The position numbers and the translations under genes were made by a program. Under the pieces are notes generated by a model that was given only the letters and a program-made list of their open reading frames with translations, searched no databases and was not told where the DNA came from. This document shows positions 16,523 to 23,430 of a stretch of DNA of 64,000 bases, piece after piece; position 1 is the stretch's first letter; each line of letters begins with the position of its first letter. The DNA comes from Erysipelothrix urinaevulpis. Lineage in GTDB: Bacteria > Bacillota_I > Bacilli_A > Erysipelotrichales > Erysipelotrichaceae. The stretch covers positions 62,001 to 126,000 of the forward strand of contig NZ_WTTB01000002.1 in the NCBI RefSeq assembly GCF_009828835.1, given 5' to 3'.

Positions 16523-17800
16523 ATGAATTATTTACCCATTATCGCTTTATTATCGACTGTCTTAGTGTTTTATGGTTTGTATGGATTAAAAAAGAAATAT
16601 CACTTGTCATTTGCGAAACGCACCTTTATCGCAATGGCGTTTGGATTACTAATTGGTATAATTTTTAAAGGGAATGTTGAGTATGTCAGTGTATTTGGAC
16701 GGATTTATTCCCGATTAATTTCATCCGTTGTTGTTCCGTTATTGTTTTTCAGTATTATTGCAAGCATTGCATCAGTTAATAACCTCAATCGCCTCAAGTC
16801 TTTAGGTGTACGATCAGTTTTTTGGTTGCTTCTCAATGCCTTGTTAGCAGGAATTCTTACTGTTCTTGTCACCACACAAATAAAGTTTGGTTCAAGTTTT
16901 AACTTAGACTTACCCAGTGATTATGTGGCTCGTGAGGTTCCCACATTTATCGATACAATCATAAGTTTCTTTCCAAGTAATATCGTCTTGCATGCCGCAG
17001 AGAATCAAATCATCCCAATGATACTCTTTTCGGTGCTCATGGGTATTGCGTTGGTAAAGCTCAATACAGCGAATCAAGATAAAGCGATGCCTGTTTTACA
17101 GTTTTTTGAGTCAATGAACCATTTAATCAATGAGTTCGTCAAAATTATTATTAAATTGACCCCCTATGCAGTGGTTGCTTACATTGCATCAGTGCCAAGC
17201 CGATTTTCAGGAAATGAAATCAGTTCTTTATTTTTAGTCATCCTGGTTGGTTATGGTCTTAGCTTCTTTCAAGCATTTATCATACATGGTGTCTTAGTGA
17301 AATTGTTTGCTAAAATGAGTCCAGTGAAATTTTTTAAGGGGATTTATCCTGCACAACTTGTTGCTTTCACATCTCAAAGTAGTGTTGGTACAGTACCGGT
17401 TGTGATTGACCAGTTAAGCCAAGACCTTGAGGTTGATGGTGATATTGCCTCATTTGTTGCTGGTCTTGGAGCAAATGTTGGCATGCCAGCATGTACAGCA
17501 ATTTGGCCCATTATGTTAGCGGTGTTTACAGTGTATTCGTTCAATATCCCATTTACAAGTTTACAATTTGCTATGTTAATTGTTTATGCTGTCATCGTCT
17601 CGTTTGGTACGGCCGGTGTACCAGGAACTGCTACAATTGCAGCCACTGCCGTTTTAACAGCAGCTGGATTACCATTAGAAATAATTTTCATTTTTGCTCC
17701 GATTTCAAGTTTGGTCGATATGGCCCGTACAATGGCTAATGTCACCGGATCAGCAACTGCAGCAGTGATTGTTAATTATAAAGAAACTAAATTTGATTAA
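16523..17800 (+). CDS. Sodium:dicarboxylate/amino acid symporter family, probable cystine symporter (TcyP-like)
   Basis: 425 residues, about eight to ten membrane segments, DAACS (SLC1-like) family. It shows the serine-rich hairpin region (AFTSQSSVGTVPVV near 290-303) and the GLGANVGMPACTAIW stretch that follows, matching family positions for substrate and sodium binding. Within the family it resembles TcyP-type cystine importers more than glutamate carriers, judging from the N-terminal half and the upstream cysteine-codon leader. AGGAGG precedes the start. It stands alone after the attenuator and before the methionine T-box, in a sulfur amino acid uptake region. Confidence 0.8.
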   Translation: MNYLPIIALLSTVLVFYGLYGLKKKYHLSFAKRTFIAMAFGLLIGIIFKGNVEYVSVFGRIYSRLISSVVVPLLFFSIIASIASVNNLNRLKSLGVRSVFWLLLNALLAGILTVLVTTQIKFGSSFNLDLPSDYVAREVPTFIDTIISFFPSNIVLHAAENQIIPMILFSVLMGIALVKLNTANQDKAMPVLQFFESMNHLINEFVKIIIKLTPYAVVAYIASVPSRFSGNEISSLFLVILVGYGLSFFQAFIIHGVLVKLFAKMSPVKFFKGIYPAQLVAFTSQSSVGTVPVVIDQLSQDLEVDGDIASFVAGLGANVGMPACTAIWPIMLAVFTVYSFNIPFTSLQFAMLIVYAVIVSFGTAGVPGTATIAATAVLTAAGLPLEIIFIFAPISSLVDMARTMANVTGSATAAVIVNYKETKFD

Positions 17801-17807
17801 CTTAGTG

Positions 17808-17836
17808 TTGACAAATGAAAAGATATGCGTAATAAT
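17808..17836 (+). promoter_or_regulatory. Promoter of the metQ T-box transcript
   Basis: TTGACA (17808-17813), 17-base spacer, AATAAT (17831-17836; TAATAAT in context). It stands right after the symporter stop codon. Confidence 0.75.
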
Positions 17837-17842
17837 GTAAAA

Positions 17843-18094
17843 AAGCGATGAAAAGAAAAGTAAATCTATGAAAATTTTACAGAGAGTTCTGATTGGGTGA
17901 GACAGAATGAATGGAAGTAGATTGAAAATGGTCTTGGAGCTGTATAAGTGAGACAAGTGTTTAGCTTATATCGGGTACACCCGTTACAGTGTTAGAGTAT
18001 GATTGTACTCGATAAGGTTATTTGTCGTGAGGCAGATAATAAATTAAGGTGGTAACATGAGCACGCTCATCCTTAGGGATAGCGTGCTTTTTAT
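17843..18094 (+). promoter_or_regulatory. T-box leader, methionine specifier (fills the 321-base gap)
   Basis: Stem I begins at AGAGAG (17881). The specifier ATG (17928-17930) stands six bases before TTGGAGC, exactly where ACC stands in the thrS T-box of this window. The T-box motif AAGGTGGTAACATG is at 18046-18059, with TGGT to pair with a tRNA ending in ACCA. The terminator is AGCACGCT / AGCGTGCT (18060-18067 with 18081-18088), followed by five T. Uncharged tRNA-Met would turn on the downstream lipoprotein gene. Confidence 0.9.
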
Positions 18095-18121
18095 ATTTCA
18101 TGAAAGAAGGAGGAAAATGAA

Positions 18122-18913
18122 ATGAAAAAAATACTATCGGTTTTCTTGGTTTTATTGATTGTAAGTGGATGTGGTGCAAAAAAAGGTGATGACGATAAAA
18201 TTATTAAGGTCACCGCAACGGCATTACCCCATGCAGAAATTTTGAAACAGGTTGTTGAGCCTTTAAAAAATGAAGGTTACACACTCGAAATTAATGTGGT
18301 GGATGATTACAAAATTCCCAATACATTATTAGATGATGGAACAATTGATGCGAACTACTTCCAACATATTCCATACTTAAGTGATTTCAACAAACAGGCA
18401 AACAGTGATTTACAATGGGCTTTAAAAGTTCATTATGAACCCATCGCAATTTATGCAGGTAAAAAAGATACTTTGGATGCTGTGAAAGAAGGGGATACCG
18501 TCTTGGTTCCAGATGATCCAACAAACTTACCACGTGCACTAAGCTTACTTGAAGAACTGGGATGGATTGAATTAACAGGCGAAAAATTACGCTTAAAAGA
18601 CATTGCTGTCAATCACTATAATTTAGATATTAAAGAAATTCAAGCAGACAATATTACACCTCTAATCGATGATGCAGACTATGCAATCATTAATGGAAAC
18701 TATGCTTTAGCTGCAGATATTACTCAAAGAGGGTTGCAAGCAGAAAGTATTTCGCAAGAGAAAGTTGACGAAATCGTGAATGTGATTGCGGTGCGGAAAG
18801 ATGATTTAGAATCCGATAAGACCAAGGCGTTAATCAAAGCGTTTAGCGATCCGAAAGTCAAAACATTTATTGAAGAAAAGTATGCACCATCTGTCATTAG
18901 TACTCTAGATTAG
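18122..18913 (+). CDS. metQ: Methionine-binding lipoprotein (NlpA/MetQ family)
   Basis: 263 residues with a lipobox VSGC (Cys about residue 17) and an NlpA-type binding domain: IIKVTATALPHAEIL, NTLLDDGTIDANYFQHIPYL, YAGKKDTLDAVKEGDTVLVPDDPTN and AIINGNYALAADI. It binds methionine for a MetNIQ importer. The methionine T-box directly upstream supports the substrate. The ATPase (MetN) and permease (MetI) are not next to it and must be elsewhere if the system works. GGAGG lies before the start. The next reading frame is a 40-residue peptide 45 bases on. Confidence 0.92.
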   Translation: MKKILSVFLVLLIVSGCGAKKGDDDKIIKVTATALPHAEILKQVVEPLKNEGYTLEINVVDDYKIPNTLLDDGTIDANYFQHIPYLSDFNKQANSDLQWALKVHYEPIAIYAGKKDTLDAVKEGDTVLVPDDPTNLPRALSLLEELGWIELTGEKLRLKDIAVNHYNLDIKEIQADNITPLIDDADYAIINGNYALAADITQRGLQAESISQEKVDEIVNVIAVRKDDLESDKTKALIKAFSDPKVKTFIEEKYAPSVISTLD

Positions 18914-18958
18914 GATAATGTTTAAATCTCTTTAACTTAATGAGGAAGGAGGGATTTA

Positions 18959-19081
18959 ATGAGTTCATCAGTTATTGGATATCTCGTTTTAGCCGCTGGT
19001 GTTGTAACCGTGTATCGCTTATTAACATCACGATCTGGACGAATTCAAGTCCGCGGCTTTAGAGCTTCTTGGTCACGTTAA
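18959..19081 (+). CDS. Small membrane peptide of 40 residues, translationally coupled to radC
   Basis: Too short for most gene callers. AAGGAGG at 18946-18952 lies six bases before the ATG, an excellent site. Residues about 4-22 are hydrophobic (VIGYLVLAAGVVTVYRLL) and the tail is basic (SRSGRIQVRGFRASWSR). The TAA stop shares its last base with the radC ATG (TAATG), and radC has no ribosome binding site of its own, which argues that this frame is translated. I do not recognise a family. It could be a membrane micropeptide or mainly a device for starting radC translation. Confidence 0.65.
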   Translation: MSSSVIGYLVLAAGVVTVYRLLTSRSGRIQVRGFRASWSR

Positions 19082-19770
19082 TGAAAATTCGTGAAATACC
19101 CAAAGCACTTCGACCCCGTGAAAAAGCATTGGCTTATGGCTTAACGTGCTTAAGTGACCATGAATTACTTGCGCTTTTAATTCGCACTGGTACCAAACGA
19201 AAGTCAGCCATTGATGTGGCGGCCGAAGTTTTGCTTAAAAGCAATGGACTGGGTGGTCTTCCGCAAATGAGTGCATTTGATTTGATGGGAATTGACGGAA
19301 TAAAAGAGGCGAAGTCATTAGAGATTTGTGCGATTATGGAGATGAGTCGACGGATATTTCGCTACAAACATAAAGAAAACATTAGCTTGGAAAATCCTAA
19401 GTCATTGGTCAAGTGGTTAAATTCTGAAATCGGATTTGAAAACCAGGAACATTTTATCGCTGTATTTCTCAATCATCAACTTAAAATTTTGGGTCATAAA
19501 CTTCTCTTTAAAGGAACGGTGGATAAAAGCCTTGTCCACCCTCGTGATTTATTTCGAGAGGCAGTCCGATTCAATGCGAGTTGCATGATTCTTGTGCATA
19601 ATCATCCGGGTAAAACGATGCGAGCAAGTTCAGCAGATTTAGAAACCACTAAAGCTTTAGTTAGTGCAGCACAACTCTTAGATTTGCATATATTAGATCA
19701 TATTATTGTTAGTTTTGGTGATTTTATTTCACTACGACAAATGCATCCTGAGATATTTAAAGAATCATAA
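19081..19770 (+). CDS. radC: RadC/JAB domain protein (UPF0758)
   Basis: 229 residues. The N-terminal helix-hairpin-helix-like part (LSDHELLALLIRTGTK, LMGIDGIKEAKSLEI) is followed by a JAB/MPN domain with the metal motif HNHPG at 173-177 and an aspartate at 186 (H-x-H-x10-D). The family is often called a DNA repair protein, but its biochemical role is unproven. The start at 19081 overlaps the stop of the 40-residue peptide and lacks a binding site, so initiation probably depends on coupling. A terminator follows directly. Confidence 0.9.
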   Translation: MKIREIPKALRPREKALAYGLTCLSDHELLALLIRTGTKRKSAIDVAAEVLLKSNGLGGLPQMSAFDLMGIDGIKEAKSLEICAIMEMSRRIFRYKHKENISLENPKSLVKWLNSEIGFENQEHFIAVFLNHQLKILGHKLLFKGTVDKSLVHPRDLFREAVRFNASCMILVHNHPGKTMRASSADLETTKALVSAAQLLDLHILDHIIVSFGDFISLRQMHPEIFKES

Positions 19771-19800
19771 ACCACGATTGAGTGATTAATCGTGGTTTTT
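19769..19800 (+). terminator. Intrinsic terminator after radC
   Basis: AAACCACGATT pairs perfectly with AATCGTGGTTT around an eight-base loop, then T residues. It overlaps the radC stop codon. Confidence 0.9.
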
Positions 19801-19875
19801 AAATGCCTAATATTCAAGCAATGTGAAAATTACGTTAAAGAGACCCAACAAACACGCCAAAGTCACTTGTTTTAT

Positions 19876-19904
19876 TTGTATCTTAGAGCAATAATTCGTA
19901 TAAT
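19876..19904 (+). promoter_or_regulatory. Promoter of mreCD
   Basis: TTGTAT (19876-19881), 17-base spacer, TATAAT (19899-19904), sixteen bases before the mreC ATG, with AAGGTG between. Confidence 0.75.
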
Positions 19905-19919
19905 ATAGAAGGTGATTAA

Positions 19920-20759
19920 ATGAAGCAAAAAAGTAGATTGCAAAAATTTCTAGCAACGGTCTTAATTGTACTAATTATTTCTGTTTTAGGTATGGGTGTT
20001 ATTAAAAGGACGAGTTATTATGAAAGTGCTGACCGGAACTTTTTTAGTTTCATTTCAATGCTTCGTTATGGACTGGTTGATTATCCTGTTGAGACTCTTG
20101 GCAGTATTGCAAGTGACAGTGCAACGATGTGGGATGTTCGTTATGAAAATGATATGCTGCGTCGTGAACTTGAAGGTATTCATCATTGGAAAGCTCGAGT
20201 TCAAGAACTTGAAAATGAATTAGAAGAACTCAAAGAAATGAACGAACTTCAGTCCCTTTATTCAGATTATACCTTGATTAACGGACAAATTAGAGCTCGA
20301 AGCCTTGAACAATGGGATCAAGTCGTGAGCATTGATTTAGGCAGTAAACAAGGGGTTGAAGTTGGCGATGGTGTGGTCAGTAATCAAGGGTTAGTTGGAC
20401 GAGTTATCAAAGTTCAACAAGACTCTTCATTAGTATCTTTGTTGACAGCCAATAATGAATACAGTGAAGTATCCGTTAAAATTCAAATTAATGATAAACA
20501 AACTGTACCTGGAATTTTGACGAGTTATGATACAAGTGAAAACTTATTCTCCATTAAACTCTTGGAATCAAGAAGTACGATAACTGAAGATATGGTCGTG
20601 ACGACCTCGGGTCAAGGTGGGGTTTATCCAAGTGGCTTGTATGTTGGTAAAGTTAAGTCAATCAAAAAAGTTCCAGACAGTGTCGGTGTCATTGTTTATA
20701 TGGAATCAGAGCAAAGTTTTCATAACTTAAGATACATATCGGTGGTGAAAAAACCATGA
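19920..20759 (+). CDS. mreC: Rod shape-determining protein MreC
   Basis: 279 residues with an N-terminal membrane helix (about 9-27), a coiled coil (about 75-112, including LRRELEGIHHWKARVQELEN) and a beta-rich extracytoplasmic domain containing VVSIDLGSKQGVEVGDGVVS and LVGRVIKVQQDSSLVSLLT, as in MreC. It organises the lateral wall synthesis complex. It overlaps mreD by four bases (ATGA). MreB is not encoded nearby. Confidence 0.92.
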   Translation: MKQKSRLQKFLATVLIVLIISVLGMGVIKRTSYYESADRNFFSFISMLRYGLVDYPVETLGSIASDSATMWDVRYENDMLRRELEGIHHWKARVQELENELEELKEMNELQSLYSDYTLINGQIRARSLEQWDQVVSIDLGSKQGVEVGDGVVSNQGLVGRVIKVQQDSSLVSLLTANNEYSEVSVKIQINDKQTVPGILTSYDTSENLFSIKLLESRSTITEDMVVTTSGQGGVYPSGLYVGKVKSIKKVPDSVGVIVYMESEQSFHNLRYISVVKKP

Positions 20760-21286
20760 GATATATACGTTTTATGCACTTTGCCTTTATTGTTTGTCTA
20801 TTAATGGTTGATACGGTCATTGCAGGTGTTGTGAATAGTTTAAATATTGGTAATATTACCTTTGTGAGTAACTTGGCTTTTTTAGGGTTAATCTTGTTAA
20901 TTCAAACCGATACTTCCAAAGAGAGTGTGATAAAAGCTTCGCTTTTATCAATGTGGATGGATTTGAATCATATTAATTCATTTCCAATCTTTTTTGTTTC
21001 CTATGTGTTGACTGTTCTACTGATGAGAATATGGCAACGACAAATTGGTGGAAATATTGTTGAATTTGCAATTATCGCAATCGTAGCACTCTTTATAAAG
21101 GAATCATTAACCTTTATTCTCATTACGAATCTTAATAATATTCATATGACCTATCTTGATTTTATAGGACAAAGGATGTTTTGGGTCATTATTATTAATG
21201 CCTTGTTTGTTTACCCACTGCTTGAATTTTATAAAAAAATTCACAGTATTATTTTAAACAAGACACAGGATTTACGAACCTATTAA
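20756..21286 (+). CDS. mreD: Rod shape-determining protein MreD
   Basis: A 176-residue membrane protein of about five or six helices, starting inside the mreC stop codon. Sequence conservation in MreD is low; the assignment rests on size, hydrophobicity, the LTFILI/FIGQRMFWVI region and the position after mreC. It partners MreC in cell-wall elongation. Confidence 0.85.
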   Translation: MRYIRFMHFAFIVCLLMVDTVIAGVVNSLNIGNITFVSNLAFLGLILLIQTDTSKESVIKASLLSMWMDLNHINSFPIFFVSYVLTVLLMRIWQRQIGGNIVEFAIIAIVALFIKESLTFILITNLNNIHMTYLDFIGQRMFWVIIINALFVYPLLEFYKKIHSIILNKTQDLRTY

Positions 21287-21322
21287 TATGATATAATGAA
21301 AAGAAAGTAAAGAGGTGAATTG

Positions 21323-22429
21323 ATGACGCCAGTTCAAAAACTTATTAAAAGATTTAAAGAAACATTCAGTTTAGATAATATTTTGCCTGTCATACTATTT
21401 ATGGTCTTAATCGTACTATTGTCGATTACGTGGCCAATCTGGTCTGATTTATTTTCTAAAATAAAAATTATTCTTTTACCATTTGTTATCGGATTTATCC
21501 TTGCTTATATATTGCGTCCGATTGCAGTATTTTTCGAAAAGTATAAAATCCCACGAGCACTTTCTGTGTTTGTAACAATAATTGGTTTTTTAGCCTTAAT
21601 TGTTCTTTTATTTTCCCTCATCTTACCCTCGATGTATGATGATATGATGCAGTTTGCTACAACCATTATCGATGGAATTCAAAAACTTTATGATTATTAT
21701 AAAGGTGGGAATGCGGCCAGTACACCGTTGATGGATTCACTCTTTAAACAAGCACTTGATAGCATGGATAAAATCGTTGGATCAGTGTCTAATTTACCGG
21801 CCATGGCTTCAGTATTTATTGGGAAAATATTCTCAGCTTTAACCCTAGCGATGTTCTCGTTTGTCATTGGAATTTATTTTATTTTTGATTATGAAAAAAT
21901 AAGTTCGTCTGTGATGAAAAAAGCACATTGGGTTTCTCCGAAGCTGTCTGCAAGCATTCGGGTGGTTGATCAATCAGTGAGTTCATATTTGCGAAGTTTC
22001 GCAATCATTATGCCAATTATTGCTATTGAATATTCATTGATGTATTTCTTGTTAGGTCATAATTATGCTCTGATTTTGGGTGTTCTTACAGCACTTTCGC
22101 TTTTGATACCTTATATTGGACCAATGATCGTTCATGCAATTGGTGTTTTAACGGCACTGAGTATGCCGACAAGTAAAATCGTCATCTTGATTGTGATGTT
22201 AATGGTCCTATCAAATATTGATGGCTATGTGACATCGCCCCTTATTTATTCAAAACGAAATAAAGTTGAACCATTATGGTCCTTGTTTGCTTTCTTTGCT
22301 GCAAGTACAATGTTTGGGTTTGTCGGTGTTTTAATCTCAATGCCTCTGTATTTATCAATTCGATCATTACTTGAACTAAAATCGATGAATTGGGATCTTG
22401 AAAAATATGAAGAAAGTAGGCTATCATGA
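21323..22429 (+). CDS. AI-2E family transporter (YtvI/PerM-like permease)
   Basis: 368 residues, about seven to eight membrane helices, with the family features: an N-terminal pair of helices, a long extracytoplasmic region (about 95-160) and the conserved LLIPYIGPMIVHAIGVLTA and NIDGYVTSPLIYSKRN stretches near the C-terminus. Members include autoinducer-2 exporter TqsA and sodium/proton antiporters; the substrate cannot be told here. The ATG at 21323 is used, five bases after AGAGGTG; the adjacent TTG at 21320 is less likely. It overlaps the following lipoprotein gene by four bases. Confidence 0.85.
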   Translation: MTPVQKLIKRFKETFSLDNILPVILFMVLIVLLSITWPIWSDLFSKIKIILLPFVIGFILAYILRPIAVFFEKYKIPRALSVFVTIIGFLALIVLLFSLILPSMYDDMMQFATTIIDGIQKLYDYYKGGNAASTPLMDSLFKQALDSMDKIVGSVSNLPAMASVFIGKIFSALTLAMFSFVIGIYFIFDYEKISSSVMKKAHWVSPKLSASIRVVDQSVSSYLRSFAIIMPIIAIEYSLMYFLLGHNYALILGVLTALSLLIPYIGPMIVHAIGVLTALSMPTSKIVILIVMLMVLSNIDGYVTSPLIYSKRNKVEPLWSLFAFFAASTMFGFVGVLISMPLYLSIRSLLELKSMNWDLEKYEESRLS

Positions 22430-23394
22430 AAAAGAAATTATTAAGCATTATGACGTTATTTGTATTACTAGGCTCCTTGAGTGCTTGTGTTCCAAAACCA
22501 CTCAATATTGTTGTCAGTAACTATCCTTTAGAATTCTTATTTGAACGCATTGCCGGTGATACCGTTAATGTCACCAATATTTCTGAGGGTGGTATTGTAC
22601 AAACTTCGCAAATCAGTAAAGACTATGAGAAGATATTTAAAGAAGCAAATGTCATGTTCTACATTAATGAACTTGACCCATATTTTCCATTATATCTAAA
22701 GGACTTTGATGAAAGTAAAATAAAGAAAATTGATTTATCTGAACGTTCATCATTGTATCCATTTAAACGATTTACCACGGTGGTTTCAGGTGATCAAGAA
22801 GCCTTAATTGAATCGGAGTATTATGATGGTGAAGAATTTAAATCTGTAGATAAATATGAGCAAGATCCAATCTTATGGATGGATCCGATTGCGATGACAT
22901 CTATGGCACGAACGATCAAAGACTATTTAGTTAAAGAAAGACCCGATCACGCTAAATTATACAAGTCCAACTTTGAAGCTCTTGAAGTGGAATTAACGCG
23001 ACTACAAGCAGATTTTCAAAAACTAAGAGATGAAGATTATGGCATCGCATTTGCGACAATGACCCCAAGTTTTGGAAACTGGCAACGAAGCTTCAATGTG
23101 GGTGTGTATCCTATAACATTGTCGAAGTATGGTGTTTTACCCAGTGATGAACAACTTGAGATTATTCGTAATCGAATCATGATGGATGATGTTAAGTACA
23201 TTGCTTATGAAGACAATCTACCAGACGATTACATCAAGTTGTTTAATCAATTAAAAACTGAATTAGAATTGAAGCAAATTAATTTGAGTAATTTATTTAA
23301 ATTAACTGAAGAAGACAAAAAAGATAAGTATGATTACATCGATAAAATGTATCAAAATTTAGAAACCCTTGAGGCTATGACAAAAGAGCAATAA
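22426..23394 (+). CDS. TroA/ZnuA-like lipoprotein lacking the usual metal ligands
   Basis: 322 residues; lipobox LSAC near residue 20, then a cluster A-I binding-protein fold (NIVVSNYPLEFLFERIAGDTVNV). Where zinc-binding relatives have histidines, this protein does not. The GxxDAHxFEP region reads GGIVQTSQISKDYEKI, DPHVWLDP is DPILWMDP, the VVDHHAF region is IAFATMTPSF, and DPSH is YEDNLPDD. It probably binds something other than a transition metal, or has a structural role. It overlaps the AI-2E-type permease gene by ATGA, and no ATPase is nearby. It is followed by polA. Confidence 0.75.
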   Translation: MKKKLLSIMTLFVLLGSLSACVPKPLNIVVSNYPLEFLFERIAGDTVNVTNISEGGIVQTSQISKDYEKIFKEANVMFYINELDPYFPLYLKDFDESKIKKIDLSERSSLYPFKRFTTVVSGDQEALIESEYYDGEEFKSVDKYEQDPILWMDPIAMTSMARTIKDYLVKERPDHAKLYKSNFEALEVELTRLQADFQKLRDEDYGIAFATMTPSFGNWQRSFNVGVYPITLSKYGVLPSDEQLEIIRNRIMMDDVKYIAYEDNLPDDYIKLFNQLKTELELKQINLSNLFKLTEEDKKDKYDYIDKMYQNLETLEAMTKEQ

Positions 23395-23430
23395 GGGTTT
23401 TTGTCACGAGAAATAAGAAAGAAGGAAACT

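Noticed and set aside
17843-18094. S-box (SAM riboswitch) before metQ
   Set aside because: The specifier ATG, the AGAGAG start and the AAGGTGGT motif fit a T-box, and no S-box core is visible.
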